Assembly: GCF_000190535.1 (NCBI RefSeq)
Contig: NC_015160.1
Coordinates: 4,154,001-4,218,000 of the forward strand
Direction: 5' to 3'
Length of the DNA: 64,000 nucleotides
Source of the DNA: Odoribacter splanchnicus DSM 20712
Lineage (GTDB): Bacteria; Bacteroidota; Bacteroidia; Bacteroidales; Marinifilaceae
Below, one piece after another: positions 35,349 to 43,957 of the stretch. Each line of letters begins with the position of its first letter. Position 1 is the first letter of the stretch. The notes under the pieces are model-generated. The model searched no databases. It was not told the origin of the DNA and saw nothing but the letters and a program-made list of their open reading frames with translations. The position numbers and the translations under genes were made by a program.

Positions 35349-36664
35349 TGCTGAAGATCTTCCAGTTTATGACTGAGGTCTGTCATGGCTTTTTTCTTGT
35401 CTTCTTCTTTTACCAGGACCGAGATATTGTGTGCGCTGCCACCGTAAGAGATCATCCGGAGCGGAACTTCTTCGAGGGCTTTCAGTACCTGGGCTCCCAG
35501 TCCGGATTTACCGGCTGAAAAATCGCCGACGATACATACGATCGCCATATTGCGGTCGACCTCGATCGTGCCGTATTTTTCCAGATCCTTGAGGATTTCT
35601 TCCAGATGTTCCGTACAGTCGATAGTCAGAGAGACTGCCACTTCAGAAGTTGCGATCATATCGATCGGGGTCTTCCAGGCTTCGAATACTTCGAATACTT
35701 TCCGGAGGAAACCATAGGCCAGCAGCATATTGGTCGATTTGATCTTAATCGCGGTAATCCCGCTTTTGGCAGCGACGGCTTTCACATTTTTGGCCGGACT
35801 GTCTTCGGTGATCAGTGTACCTTCGTCGTCGGGGCATAAGGTGTTTTTCAGGCGTACCGGGATATTTTCTTTTTTCGCCGGTTGTACGCTGGACGGGTGA
35901 AGGATCTTCGCCCCGAAATAAGCCAATTCGGCAGCTTCGTCGAATGACAGATGCCGGATAGCCTTCGTCCCTTCGACGATACGGGGATCATTGTTATGAA
36001 AACCGTCGATGTCCGTCCAGATCTGGATCTCTTCAGCCTTGATGGCTGCCCCTACCAGTGCGGCGGAATAGTCGCTGCCTCCTCTTTTCAGGTTGTCGAT
36101 TTCGCCGTAAGCATTCCGGCAGATAAAGCCTTGGGTAATGATCAGGGGGTGGGTGTCCGGTTGGGCCAGTTCGCGTTTCAGGTTTTGCCGGATATAAAAA
36201 TAATCCGGTTCGCAGTCTTTATCGATACGCATATATTCCAGGGCTGACAAAAGCGTGTTGTTCACTCCGCATTCTTCCAGGTAATAATGCATCAACGTGG
36301 TAGACATGATTTCCCCCTGTGCCAATACAGCCTTTTCCTGAAGAGGATAGAAATCCTTGTTGATAAAAGAACGCAGATAGGTGAAAATGGTTTGAATGAA
36401 GGTTTTACCTTTCTGAATATAAGCTTCTGTTTCGAATAATTCTGTGATAACGATATAGTAGTTTACTTCCAGATTCTGAATGATATGGAGAGCAGCCTGT
36501 TTTTCATTCCGGTATAAGCAGTTAGAAATTTCAACCAAGGTATTGGTAGTCCCGGACATCGCCGATAAAACCACGATCTGAGGTTCGCCGTTATCGATCA
36601 ATCCGGCCACTGCACGAATTCTGTCTGCACTTCCGACGGAGGTCCCTCCGAATTTTAAAACTTT
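35345..36664 (-). CDS. lysC: Aspartate kinase
   Basis: LysC phosphorylates aspartate as the entry step to lysine, threonine and methionine. This protein of 439 residues starts MKVLKFGGTSVG, the nucleotide and substrate motif of the family, and has TQGFICRN, GRGGSDYSAAL-like RGGSDYSAALVG and FGAKILHPSSVQPA. Two C-terminal ACT domains follow (around AVAAKSGITAIKIKS and MAIVCIVGDFSAGKSG), suggesting feedback control by an amino acid. I place the start at 36664; a start at 36730 would add 22 residues before the motif. It is the first gene of lysC-lysA. Confidence 0.95.
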   Translation of the reverse strand, partial: KVLKFGGTSVGSADRIRAVAGLIDNGEPQIVVLSAMSGTTNTLVEISNCLYRNEKQAALHIIQNLEVNYYIVITELFETEAYIQKGKTFIQTIFTYLRSFINKDFYPLQEKAVLAQGEIMSTTLMHYYLEECGVNNTLLSALEYMRIDKDCEPDYFYIRQNLKRELAQPDTHPLIITQGFICRNAYGEIDNLKRGGSDYSAALVGAAIKAEEIQIWTDIDGFHNNDPRIVEGTKAIRHLSFDEAAELAYFGAKILHPSSVQPAKKENIPVRLKNTLCPDDEGTLITEDSPAKNVKAVAAKSGITAIKIKSTNMLLAYGFLRKVFEVFEAWKTPIDMIATSEVAVSLTIDCTEHLEEILKDLEKYGTIEVDRNMAIVCIVGDFSAGKSGLGAQVLKALEEVPLRMISYGGSAHNISVLVKEEDKKKAMTDLSHKLEDLQH

Positions 36665-36770
36665 CATATTTGTCAATTTTATAAACTCCAGTGTTTTTCT
36701 TATTTCCGGCTGCAAAGGTGCTATATTCAAATTGATAAAACAATACTTTGTTAAGAATTAAACAACGTGA

Positions 36771-37622
36771 TTAATTTTTGTAGAAGCTGGCTGCCACCCA
36801 ATTCTTGTCTTCCCGGTAAGTCATGAAAGTCAGACCTGATTGTGCCGCTCTTTCCTGGATGAGGGGAAGGTCTTGCAGATAAAATCCGCTCATGATCAGG
36901 AGGCCTTGGGGGAGGAGTCGGGCGACGTAATGGGGCATGTCTTCGAGAAGGATATTGCGGTTGATATTAGCCAGGATCACATCGAAAGGTGCCTCTGCTT
37001 CCAGTAACCGGGCGTCTCCGATTTTGATGGTGATGTTGTTCAGACCGTTGGCCCGGATATTTTCCATCGCATTGTTGTAAGCCCATTCATCGATGTCGAT
37101 GCCGGTGATTTCCCGGGCACCGGTTTTGGCAGCCAGGATAGACAGGATACCTGTTCCGCATCCCATGTCGAGTACCCGTTTGCCTGTAATCCGCTCCTTG
37201 TTGTCCAGGATGGTGCGTAGCATGAGGGCGGTGGTGGAATGGTGACCGGTACCGAAACTCATTTTGGGTTCGATCAGGATTTCATATTCGATGCCGGGAA
37301 CCGGAGCGTGGAATCCGGCCCTGACTAAGATCCGGTCGTCTACCACGATGGGAGTGAAATTTTCTTCCCATACTTTGTTCCAGTCCTGGTCTTCGATTTC
37401 CTGTACCGAGGTTTCGATACGATAGTTCCGGGTGAAAAAATCGAATATTTCCAGCCGGGTGATGGCTTGTGCATTATAATCTTTGGCAGGAATGTAGGCC
37501 GTGAATCCCTGGTCGGTGTAGGAGAAACCATCGTAACCGATAGTACCCAGTTCGGAAATTAACGCATCTGCAACCGCTTCTTCGTAGGGGGTGATGTCGA
37601 AAGTAACTTCAATATAATTCAT
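36771..37622 (-). CDS. prmA: Ribosomal protein L11 methyltransferase
   Basis: PrmA methylates ribosomal protein L11 using S-adenosylmethionine. This 283-residue protein has an N-terminal substrate-binding domain (YIEVTFDITPYEEAVADALI), the connecting IEPKMSFGTGHHSTT, the SAM-binding VLDMGCGTGILSILAAK, and the motif VILANINRNILL. Length and motifs match the family. It lies 12 bases after the RsmF-like gene on the same strand and both modify the translation apparatus, so they are probably co-transcribed. Confidence 0.95.
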   Translation of the reverse strand: MNYIEVTFDITPYEEAVADALISELGTIGYDGFSYTDQGFTAYIPAKDYNAQAITRLEIFDFFTRNYRIETSVQEIEDQDWNKVWEENFTPIVVDDRILVRAGFHAPVPGIEYEILIEPKMSFGTGHHSTTALMLRTILDNKERITGKRVLDMGCGTGILSILAAKTGAREITGIDIDEWAYNNAMENIRANGLNNITIKIGDARLLEAEAPFDVILANINRNILLEDMPHYVARLLPQGLLIMSGFYLQDLPLIQERAAQSGLTFMTYREDKNWVAASFYKN

Positions 37623-37634
37623 GGTTTTATTATT

Positions 37635-39002
37635 TTATTCGATTGTCATTCTGATTCTCCATTCTTTGGGGTAATAGTTGTTAAGCCGGTTGCCCAGGTG
37701 TTTGCACCATCCGAGACCCTGTCCGCGATAGGTAACCAATAACCATTCTGCGGTCTTGGGCGGCACCGGAATATCTTCTTTTTTCAGAAAGGTCAGGGCT
37801 GTCATCCGGTCGGTATCCAGGAGGGCGCAGTTTGCTTTATTCAGTCCCTGCCAGAGAGCGAGTGAAGGCAGAAGTTTGCTTTTCCGGTTGATGATTTCTG
37901 CTATTTCACAACCTTGGTAGAGGATGTGCAGATTAGCCTCCAGTAGTTGTATAAATTCGCTGTGTTGCTCCGGGATTACGCCTATGATATTGTCTTTGGC
38001 ATAGGGGCGGTAATATTCGGGTGTCCGGATATAAGCCCGGATGTCGCCGGGGAGAAGGGGGGGGGTATGTTTCGTATTTTTCCTGACTTTCCCGGCTCTG
38101 AATTCTTCGCCTTCGGTTTTTTGTACCACTCCGGTAAAAAATCCTTCTCCCGGAATCCGGTGAGGGTAGAAATGATAACAGTGAGCGGTTGAGTTTCCCG
38201 GGACAATTCCTGGAAAAAGAGGTGCGATTTCAATGGAACGGGCTCCGTATTTCCGTATCAATCGTTCCAGGATGGCTTCGTTTTCTCCGGGATTGTAAGT
38301 GCAGGTGCTATACACCAGGAAACCACCGGGTTTTAGGCAAGGCCAGATGTCTGCCAGAATCCGTTGCTGGCGTTCACTGCAAAGCTGCAGGTTGCTTTCG
38401 TTCCATTCCTGAATGGCACCGGGGTCTTTTCTGAACATGCCTTCTCCCGAACAGGGGGCATCTACGACGATGATATCGAAAGCGCCTTTCAGATGGTGAA
38501 AGTCTGCCGGATCGTTGTTCGTGACGACTACATGGGAAGTTCCCCATTTGATCATATTTTCTTTTAAAATACCGGCCCGGGAACGGATAACTTCGTTAGC
38601 TACCAAAAGGCTGCCGGAGGAAAGCCGGGAAGCGATCAGGGTAGATTTGCCACCTGGAGCGGCACACAGATCCAATACTCTTACCGGATGAGCCGGTAGT
38701 ATTTGTCCGAATATATGATATAAAAACATCGAAGAGGCTTCCTGTACATAGTAAGTCCCGCTATGTAGGCAAGGGTCCAGGGTGAAAACGGGGCGGCTCT
38801 TCAAATAATAGGCCGATTCGCACCAGGATACGGGTAAACCGATTTGCTCGTCGGGGAATAACCGGGAGATGGGGACGGGTTTTCCCGGGTTCAGCCGGAT
38901 ACTGACAGGAGGCTCTGTTTGCAGGGCTGCAAAGAAAGCTTCCGACTCTTCCGGTAAAAGTTTTCTCATGCGTTCTTCGAACAGAGCGGGTAAAGTGTTC
39001 AT
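37635..39002 (-). CDS. rsmF: RsmF-like 16S rRNA m5C methyltransferase (NOL1/NOP2/Sun family)
   Basis: This protein of about 455 residues has the SAM-binding VLDLCAAPGGKSTLIASRL, the VDAPCSGEGMFRKDP and VYSTCTYNPGENEAIL motifs holding the two catalytic cysteines, and a C-terminal RNA-binding extension (ECLF-like, ending KEWRIRMTIE). It starts at 39002 (MNTLPALFEERMRK). The open frame continues upstream to 39941 but there it is antisense to murB, so the extension is not real. RsmF versus another NOP2-type enzyme cannot be settled from motifs alone. It faces murB, and the two share a 57-bp promoter region. Confidence 0.87.
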   Translation of the reverse strand: MNTLPALFEERMRKLLPEESEAFFAALQTEPPVSIRLNPGKPVPISRLFPDEQIGLPVSWCESAYYLKSRPVFTLDPCLHSGTYYVQEASSMFLYHIFGQILPAHPVRVLDLCAAPGGKSTLIASRLSSGSLLVANEVIRSRAGILKENMIKWGTSHVVVTNNDPADFHHLKGAFDIIVVDAPCSGEGMFRKDPGAIQEWNESNLQLCSERQQRILADIWPCLKPGGFLVYSTCTYNPGENEAILERLIRKYGARSIEIAPLFPGIVPGNSTAHCYHFYPHRIPGEGFFTGVVQKTEGEEFRAGKVRKNTKHTPPLLPGDIRAYIRTPEYYRPYAKDNIIGVIPEQHSEFIQLLEANLHILYQGCEIAEIINRKSKLLPSLALWQGLNKANCALLDTDRMTALTFLKKEDIPVPPKTAEWLLVTYRGQGLGWCKHLGNRLNNYYPKEWRIRMTIE

Positions 39003-39011
39003 GTTTTTCCG

Positions 39012-39041
39012 TATATTTGCAAATAATTGTGTACAAAGATA
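39012..39041. promoter_or_regulatory. Divergent -7 elements for murB and the rsmF-like gene
   Basis: The plus strand has TATATTTG (39012-39019), pointing to murB at 39060. The minus strand has TATCTTTG (39034-39041), pointing to the start at 39002. Both match TAnnTTTG; the -33 elements are weak. Confidence 0.6.
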
Positions 39042-39059
39042 AGTGATTTTGGATAAGTT

Positions 39060-40076
39060 ATGATTGAAGTCAAGGAAGATTATAGTTTGAAACCATATAA
39101 TACGTTTGCTATTGATGTCAAATGCAGGTATTTTGTCGAAAGTGACGAGGAGGAAGCGCTCCGGGCTTTTGTGGCTGATTATGAATGGCAACCGTCGGAA
39201 GTGTTGATTTTGGGAGGAGGAAGTAATTTCCTTTTTACGGAAGATTTTACCGGTACTGTTTTTTATCCGGCGATGCAGGGAAAAGAGGTGATAAAGGAAG
39301 ATGAGGAAGAGGTGTGGGTTAGGATTGGAGCCGGAGTGGAATGGGACGATTTTGTGGCCTGGACAGTGGAACAGGGATGGGGTGGAGTTGAAAATCTTTC
39401 TTTTATTCCGGGGCATGTCGGAGCAGCTCCGGTGCAAAATGTCGGAGCCTATGGGATGGAAGCCGGCGAGCGGATCGACCGGGTGGAAGCGATAGCCCTG
39501 GATAAAGCTATCCAGGTGGAAATTGCAGGAAAAGATTGCCGTTTCGCTTATCGGGATAGTATTTTTAAACGGGAGTGGAAAAATCGGTATATCATTACCC
39601 GGGTGGTATTCCGGTTGTCCAAAAAACCGGAGTTTCGGCTGGATTATGGTGCCTTGCGGAGCGAACTTGAAAAGATGGGGGGAGAAGTGAATTTGACGAA
39701 TATCCGGCAGGCGGTGATTCGGATTCGCCGTTCTAAATTGCCGGACGTGGCGGAGATTCCCAATGCGGGGAGTTTTTTTAAAAATCCCGTGGTCAGTCGG
39801 GAACAGGCGGACCGGCTTTTGGCGGAATATCCCGGAATGCCTGTCTATGAGGTCGACGATGCTTGTTGCAAGTTGGCTGCCGGCTGGATGATCGAACAAT
39901 GTGGTTGGAAAGGACGTACATGGGGGAAGGCCGGGGTACATGACAAACAGGCTTTGGTATTGGTGAATCGGGGGGGAGCCAGTGGTATCGAGATTACCCG
40001 CCTGGCGAATGAAATCCGGAAAAGTGTATTCATGAAATTCGGGATCTGGATAGAACCTGAAGTCTATGTGATTTGA
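39060..40076 (+). CDS. murB: UDP-N-acetylenolpyruvoylglucosamine reductase
   Basis: MurB reduces UDP-GlcNAc-enolpyruvate to UDP-MurNAc for peptidoglycan synthesis. This 338-residue type I enzyme has NTFAIDVKC, the FAD-binding LILGGGSNFLFTEDF, FIPGHVGAAPVQNVGAYGME, FAYRDSIFK, and PNAGSFFKNPVV with the proton-donor Ser. Its stop codon sits about 20 bases before the ATG I choose for the acyl-ACP thioesterase gene, so the two probably share a transcript despite unrelated pathways. Confidence 0.96.
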   Translation: MIEVKEDYSLKPYNTFAIDVKCRYFVESDEEEALRAFVADYEWQPSEVLILGGGSNFLFTEDFTGTVFYPAMQGKEVIKEDEEEVWVRIGAGVEWDDFVAWTVEQGWGGVENLSFIPGHVGAAPVQNVGAYGMEAGERIDRVEAIALDKAIQVEIAGKDCRFAYRDSIFKREWKNRYIITRVVFRLSKKPEFRLDYGALRSELEKMGGEVNLTNIRQAVIRIRRSKLPDVAEIPNAGSFFKNPVVSREQADRLLAEYPGMPVYEVDDACCKLAAGWMIEQCGWKGRTWGKAGVHDKQALVLVNRGGASGIEITRLANEIRKSVFMKFGIWIEPEVYVI

Positions 40077-40096
40077 ATGAAGTTAAAAACAAAGCT

Positions 40097-40858
40097 ATGG
40101 TGACGAAGTATGCAGAGAAAGTAAAAATTTACAACCACTATACCAATTACAAAGGCAGGTTGTTTGTGAAAACTTTGTGTGATTTGTTCAACGATGCGGC
40201 CGAGGTACAGACCGAACTATATAAGGTGGATGTGGATACCTTGAATGCACAAGGGTTTACCTGGATGTTGCATCGTCTGCATATCCTGCTCCATAAGATG
40301 CCTTTAAAGGAAGAAATCGTGACTATCGAGACCTGGCCTTCGGGGATCGACCGTTTGTTTGCCTTGCGTGACTACCGGATGTTCCGGGAAGACGGGGAGG
40401 AATTGGTGCGGGCAACTTCCGAATGGATGTATATCGATATGAAACGGAGAAGACCTTTGCGTTTGCCGGAGAATGTCATTGCCATGAGTACGGAGCATAA
40501 CATCCCTAAGTTGGTGTTGGCCCCTTTGCTGGATGAGAAGGAATTTGGCGGAGAGAGACAGGGAATACGCCATTTTACAGCGACTTTCGATAACATTGAT
40601 TTTAACGGGCACGTGACTCAGGCTTCGTATGTCCGCTGGATTACCAATTCGCTGCCTTTCGGGTTTCTAAAAGAGCATGTGTTGACAGAAATTGAAGTGA
40701 TTTATGCCCATGAGATTATGCCGGATAGTCAGATTCATTCCGCTTATCGCATGGAAGAACGGGGTGAAAATGAAGTGGTGGTTTGGCATGAAGTGAAAGA
40801 CGAAACCGAGCACTTGACGCATTGTCAGGCCAAAACGGTATGGATGAAGCAGGGATAG
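40097..40858 (+). CDS. Acyl-ACP thioesterase (FatA/B family)
   Basis: This protein of 253 residues is a double-hotdog thioesterase that would release fatty acids from acyl carrier protein in the cytoplasm. It has VKIYNHYTNYKGRLFVKTLC, TWMLHRLHILLHKMP, WPSGIDRLFALRDYRM, and FDNIDFNGHVTQASYVRW, which holds the catalytic Asp-Asn-His pattern of bacterial FatA-like enzymes. I use the ATG at 40097; an upstream TTG at 40073 overlaps the murB stop. The product chain length cannot be predicted from the sequence by eye. Confidence 0.88.
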   Translation: MVTKYAEKVKIYNHYTNYKGRLFVKTLCDLFNDAAEVQTELYKVDVDTLNAQGFTWMLHRLHILLHKMPLKEEIVTIETWPSGIDRLFALRDYRMFREDGEELVRATSEWMYIDMKRRRPLRLPENVIAMSTEHNIPKLVLAPLLDEKEFGGERQGIRHFTATFDNIDFNGHVTQASYVRWITNSLPFGFLKEHVLTEIEVIYAHEIMPDSQIHSAYRMEERGENEVVVWHEVKDETEHLTHCQAKTVWMKQG

Positions 40859-40881
40859 AGTTGCTGAAACTCAGCAACTCT
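40857..40881. terminator. Bidirectional terminator after the thioesterase gene
   Basis: AGAGTTGCTGA (40857-40867) pairs perfectly with TCAGCAACTCT (40871-40881) around the loop AAC. It overlaps the stop codons of the two convergent genes, and T or A tracts follow on both strands. Confidence 0.82.
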
Positions 40882-41255
40882 TAAAAAGGCAAATCGTCGG
40901 CTTCAGGCATCGGGGGGATATCTTCTACACGATATTCCGGTACGGGAATATTTGCCGGATTCTGGGGGGCTACTTTTTCAATCCGCCAGCCTTCGAGATT
41001 GGTAAAATAAGATACTTGTCCTTTATTTTCCCATTTTCTGCCCCGGATATTGAAATATACTTTAATATTTTCGTTTAAATCGATATTTTCGAGCAGGTCA
41101 CACCGATCTTGTATCAATTGTACTTTTACGAAGTCATTCCATTGTGAGTTTTTTTCGTTCTCTACTTCGATGACAAATTCCCTTTTTTGGAACCGGTCAC
41201 TGATGTGTTGGGTTTCTTCTTTGAAAATCAGTTTCCCGACTATTTCGTAATTCAT
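40881..41255 (-). CDS. DUF3127 domain protein (OB-fold-like)
   Basis: This 124-residue cytoplasmic protein starts MNYEIVGKLIFKEETQ and has FQKREFVIEVENEKNSQWND, VQLIQDRCDLLENIDLNENI and KVYFNIRGRKWENKGQVSYF. This is the DUF3127 pattern, a small OB-fold-like family found across Bacteroidetes. A single-strand DNA-binding-like role has been suggested by structural similarity; I treat it as unproven. The acidic, Pro-rich C-terminus (PPMPEADDLPF) resembles the acidic tip of single-strand binding proteins. It lies downstream of the FKBP genes and is separated from them by a terminator. Confidence 0.85.
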   Translation of the reverse strand: MNYEIVGKLIFKEETQHISDRFQKREFVIEVENEKNSQWNDFVKVQLIQDRCDLLENIDLNENIKVYFNIRGRKWENKGQVSYFTNLEGWRIEKVAPQNPANIPVPEYRVEDIPPMPEADDLPF

Positions 41256-41285
41256 GTATGTGGAGTTTTTTTGATTTAGCTAATT

Positions 41286-41321
41286 AAAAAGTGAAACCCG
41301 GGGGTATTACCTCGGGTTCAC
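41286..41321 (-). terminator. Terminator after the FKBP lipoprotein gene
   Basis: On the minus strand GTGAACCCGAGG and CCCCGGGTTTCAC form a G+C-rich stem (one bulge and one G-T pair) followed by TTTTT. It ends the FKBP gene transcript before the DUF3127 gene. Confidence 0.78.
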
Positions 41322-41343
41322 ATTGAAGTTCCCTATAGGGAGA

Positions 41344-42060
41344 TTATTTTTGATCAGCTTCTTTAGCGTCCGGTGTAACGATGTCTAACAGTTCGACTTC
41401 GAAAATCAGGGTTTCGTTCGGTCCGATGGAGCCGTTTCCTCTTGGGCCGTAAGCCTGATCCGACGGGATAAAGATTTCCCATTTCGATCCGACAGGCATT
41501 TGTTGTAAAGCAGTCGTCCATCCCGGGATTACCCGATTCAAAGGAAATTCTACCGGTTCGCCTCTTTTGATAGAAGAATCGAATTCAGTTCCGTCGATCA
41601 AGGTGCCTCTGTAATGTACTTTGACCATATCGGTAGCTGCCGGTTTTGCACCTTCTCCTTTTTTGATGATCTTGTATTGGATACCGTTAGCTAAAGTATC
41701 TACGCCAGATTTCTTTGCATTTTCTTCCAGGAATTTCTTTCCTTTTTCTGCATTTTCCGTTGCTTTTTTCATAGCCACTTCCTGCATGAATCCGTTCAGG
41801 AACATTTGGATTTCGCGTGGGTCTTTTCCCACTTCTTTTTTGGCTATAGCTGAATTCAAACCGGCGATCAAAGCTTCGCGGTTAACCTCGGAGAAACCCA
41901 TTTGTTGCAGGCCTGAGCCGTACATGTAACCGATATAAAAACTGGCTGAGTCGGCCGTTGTTTTCAAAGAAGCAGAAGTTTGTGTCATGGAACCGCTGTT
42001 GTTACAGCTGATAGCCATTGCACCTACTGCCAGAGTAAGTAGTAAATTTTTAGCTTTCAT
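41344..42060 (-). CDS. FKBP-type peptidyl-prolyl isomerase lipoprotein
   Basis: This 238-residue lipoprotein (lipobox AISC) has a Mip-like N-terminal dimerisation helix region (SFYIGYMYGSGLQQMGFSEV) and a C-terminal FKBP domain with VKVHYRGTLIDGTEFDSS, GWTTALQQMPVGSKWEIFIP and YGPRGNGSIGPNETLIFEVELL. It would assist protein folding in the periplasm or at the outer membrane. It lies 33 bases after its paralog at 42094, which has no signal peptide, so this pair supplies one exported and one cytoplasmic isomerase. Confidence 0.93.
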   Translation of the reverse strand: MKAKNLLLTLAVGAMAISCNNSGSMTQTSASLKTTADSASFYIGYMYGSGLQQMGFSEVNREALIAGLNSAIAKKEVGKDPREIQMFLNGFMQEVAMKKATENAEKGKKFLEENAKKSGVDTLANGIQYKIIKKGEGAKPAATDMVKVHYRGTLIDGTEFDSSIKRGEPVEFPLNRVIPGWTTALQQMPVGSKWEIFIPSDQAYGPRGNGSIGPNETLIFEVELLDIVTPDAKEADQK

Positions 42061-42093
42061 GTTTTGAATTTTATTGAATTAAATTTTAATGTT

Positions 42094-42696
42094 TTAGATA
42101 ATAGCCAACAGTTCGACATCGAAAATCAGGGTTTGGTTCGGTCCGATCGACTGACCTGCGCCGTGTGTGCCATAAGCCAGTTCGGAAGGAATATAAAGTT
42201 GCCATTTCGATCCTACAGGCATCAATTGCAGGGCTTCTACCCAACCGGCGATCACTCCGCTTACCGGGAATTCTGCCGGTTCGTTTCTGCGGATAGATGA
42301 ATCGAAAACAGTACCATTGATCAGACGACCTTCATAATGACACTTTACCGTATCCGAAGCTTTGGGTTTCGGGCCATTGCCAGCAGTCAGGATTTTATAT
42401 TGTAATCCGCTCGGAAGTGCAACTACGCCTTCTTTTTTCTTGTTTTCTGCCAGGAACTTTTCGCCTTCAGCTTTTGCCTCTTTTCCTTTTGCTTGCTGGA
42501 GTTTGTCGAAATAATCCTGTAAGATATTATTGGCTTCATCCGGCATGATTTCCGGCATCTTACCACTGAATACGACATTCAGACCGTCGATAAATGCTTC
42601 TGCATTGATCGTGGTTACTCCGGAAGAAATCAAATTGCTGGCAATGCTAAGTCCTAAGCTGTAGCTGACTTTGTCAAGTTCGTCTGTGTATTTCAT
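42094..42696 (-). CDS. FKBP-type peptidyl-prolyl isomerase (no signal peptide)
   Basis: This 200-residue protein starts MKYTDELDKVSYSLGLSIAS without a leader, followed by a Mip-like helical region and an FKBP domain with VKCHYEGRLINGTVFDSS, GWVEALQLMPVGSKWQLYIP and YGTHGAGQSIGPNQTLIFD. It is the closer-to-promoter member of the tandem pair. A -7 element lies at 42723-42730. It may act on cytoplasmic or ribosome-associated substrates. Confidence 0.93.
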   Translation of the reverse strand: MKYTDELDKVSYSLGLSIASNLISSGVTTINAEAFIDGLNVVFSGKMPEIMPDEANNILQDYFDKLQQAKGKEAKAEGEKFLAENKKKEGVVALPSGLQYKILTAGNGPKPKASDTVKCHYEGRLINGTVFDSSIRRNEPAEFPVSGVIAGWVEALQLMPVGSKWQLYIPSELAYGTHGAGQSIGPNQTLIFDVELLAII

Positions 42697-42722
42697 TCTT
42701 TATCTATTAATTATTAATCGCG

Positions 42723-42730
42723 CAAAGATA
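42723..42730 (-). promoter_or_regulatory. -7 element of the FKBP operon
   Basis: The minus strand reads TATCTTTG, a perfect TAnnTTTG, 26 bases before the start at 42696. No clear -33 element. Confidence 0.55.
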
Positions 42731-42885
42731 CACTAAAATGGTAAAAAGTAAAAAGTTAAGACTAAAAAGTGTTTGAATAAACACTTGTCTGTTTTACGTA
42801 AACTCTTTCTCCTCTGTTTCCCTTTTCCCCTCGATTCTTTTATTTCCCCCCCTTTTTTCCCTTTTCCCTTATACTTTTTCCCTTT

Positions 42886-42955
42886 AGCTTTTAGCTTTTA
42901 GCTTTTAGCTTTTAGCTTATAGCCTCTAGCTTTTAGCTTATAGCCTTTAGCCTTT
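42886..42955. repeat. Ten 7-bp tandem repeats (AGCTTTT) overlapping the lolD stop
   Basis: Units AGCTTTT, AGCTTAT, AGCCTCT and AGCCTTT follow each other ten times without gaps. The last units include the lolD stop codon (42947-42949) and its final two codons. The 250 bases from 42697 to 42946 otherwise contain no gene I can support. Confidence 0.88.
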
Positions 42956-43600
42956 TATCTGTCCATCGCTCAAGCAAATCTTCGAATCTGCCATCTCCGC
43001 CAGTTCCGTATCGTGAGTGACGATAACAAAAGTTTGTCCTAACTCGTCGCGTAAGGAGAAAAATAATTGGTGCAGTTCGTTTTTAGTATGTGTATCCAGA
43101 TTACCCGAAGGTTCGTCGGCCAGGACCACTTTTGGGGAATTGATCAGGGCTCTGGCGACGGATACCCGTTGTTGTTCTCCTCCCGAAAGTTCTGACGGTT
43201 TATGAGAGATCCGGTCTTGCAATCCCATTAATTCCAGCAGTCCGAGTGCTTTTTTTTCGGCCTCTTTCCGGGGGACTCCCTTGATCCAGGCTGGCATACA
43301 TACGTTCTCCAAAGCAGTGAATTCCGGTAGCAAATGGTGAAACTGGAAAACAAAACCGATATTGTTATTTCGGAAATTTGCTAATTTATTGGCCGAATAG
43401 TGAGCGACGTTGTCCTGTTCATACCATACCTCTCCTTCATCCGGGTAGTCTAAGGTGCCTATAATGTGCAGCAAAGTACTTTTCCCGGCTCCACTAGCCC
43501 CGACGATCGTCACAATTTGTTTTTCGGGAATGATCAGATCGATGCCTTTTAAAACCTGTAGTGTTCCGTAACTTTTTTTGATATTTTTGACCTCAATCAT
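42947..43600 (-). CDS. lolD: ABC transporter ATP-binding protein, LolD/MacB type
   Basis: This protein of 217 residues has Walker [11 protein letters not shown], signature [15 protein letters not shown], Walker [13 protein letters not shown] and the switch His in VTHDTELA, with a Q-loop in [12 protein letters not shown]. The LolD-type layout suggests it powers lipoprotein release or a MacB-like efflux complex; no permease gene is adjacent, which is common for lolD in Bacteroidetes. I place the start at 43600 ([12 protein letters not shown]); the frame is open to 43645. The 3' end is made of AGCTTTT-type repeats, so its last codons may vary between strains. Confidence 0.88.
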   Translation of the reverse strand: MIEVKNIKKSYGTLQVLKGIDLIIPEKQIVTIVGASGAGKSTLLHIIGTLDYPDEGEVWYEQDNVAHYSANKLANFRNNNIGFVFQFHHLLPEFTALENVCMPAWIKGVPRKEAEKKALGLLELMGLQDRISHKPSELSGGEQQRVSVARALINSPKVVLADEPSGNLDTHTKNELHQLFFSLRDELGQTFVIVTHDTELAEMADSKICLSDGQIKG

Positions 43601-43865
43601 CCAATTTCTTTTAATTTTCGCTGTAAAGATAGGGAATAAAGTCAAAATAATATTTAATTTCGTGTGGAAAACGTCCCATTAAATTAGTCGAAAGTTTATA
43701 AAGTCTACAAAAAATTCTAAGTTCCCGCACCTGTGGGGGATTGACAATTGCCAGAGACCAGTTGACAATGAAACAGCACACTGGAAAGATCCATCGAACC
43801 AACTAAAAACCAATGCTTTATTCTTTATTCCTTTTTTCATTTGTCTTTACTTATTCCTTTTTCGA

Positions 43866-43882
43866 TGGAAGCTTCGCTTCCA
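43866..43882. repeat. Hairpin TGGAAGC-TTC-GCTTCCA
   Basis: A 7-bp perfect stem with a TTC loop sits in the 345-base gap between lolD and the regulator gene. The gap (43601-43945) also holds the 43921-43944 hairpin but no gene I can support. Confidence 0.7.
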
Positions 43883-43920
43883 AATAATTGTCAATAGGTA
43901 ATTGTCGTCTGTCAATTATT

Positions 43921-43944
43921 CTTTTGGTGGATTTCCACCAAAAG
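43921..43944. promoter_or_regulatory. 10-bp perfect hairpin immediately before the regulator start
   Basis: CTTTTGGTGG (43921-43930) pairs exactly with CCACCAAAAG (43935-43944) around ATTT. It ends one base before a possible start ATG (43946) and 13 bases before the ATG I prefer (43958). It could hold the start region closed or be a remnant terminator; no T-tract follows. Confidence 0.6.
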
Positions 43945-43957
43945 AATGGGACGTTTT

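Noticed and set aside
37635..39941. A 768-codon frame that would give the RsmF-like protein a long N-terminal extension
   Set aside because: The part beyond 39002 is antisense to murB, has no recognisable domain and no family support; the normal start MNTLPALFEERMRK is at 39002.
42886..42955. Short repeats that could suggest a CRISPR array
   Set aside because: Units are 7 bp and contiguous without spacers, and no cas gene is nearby.
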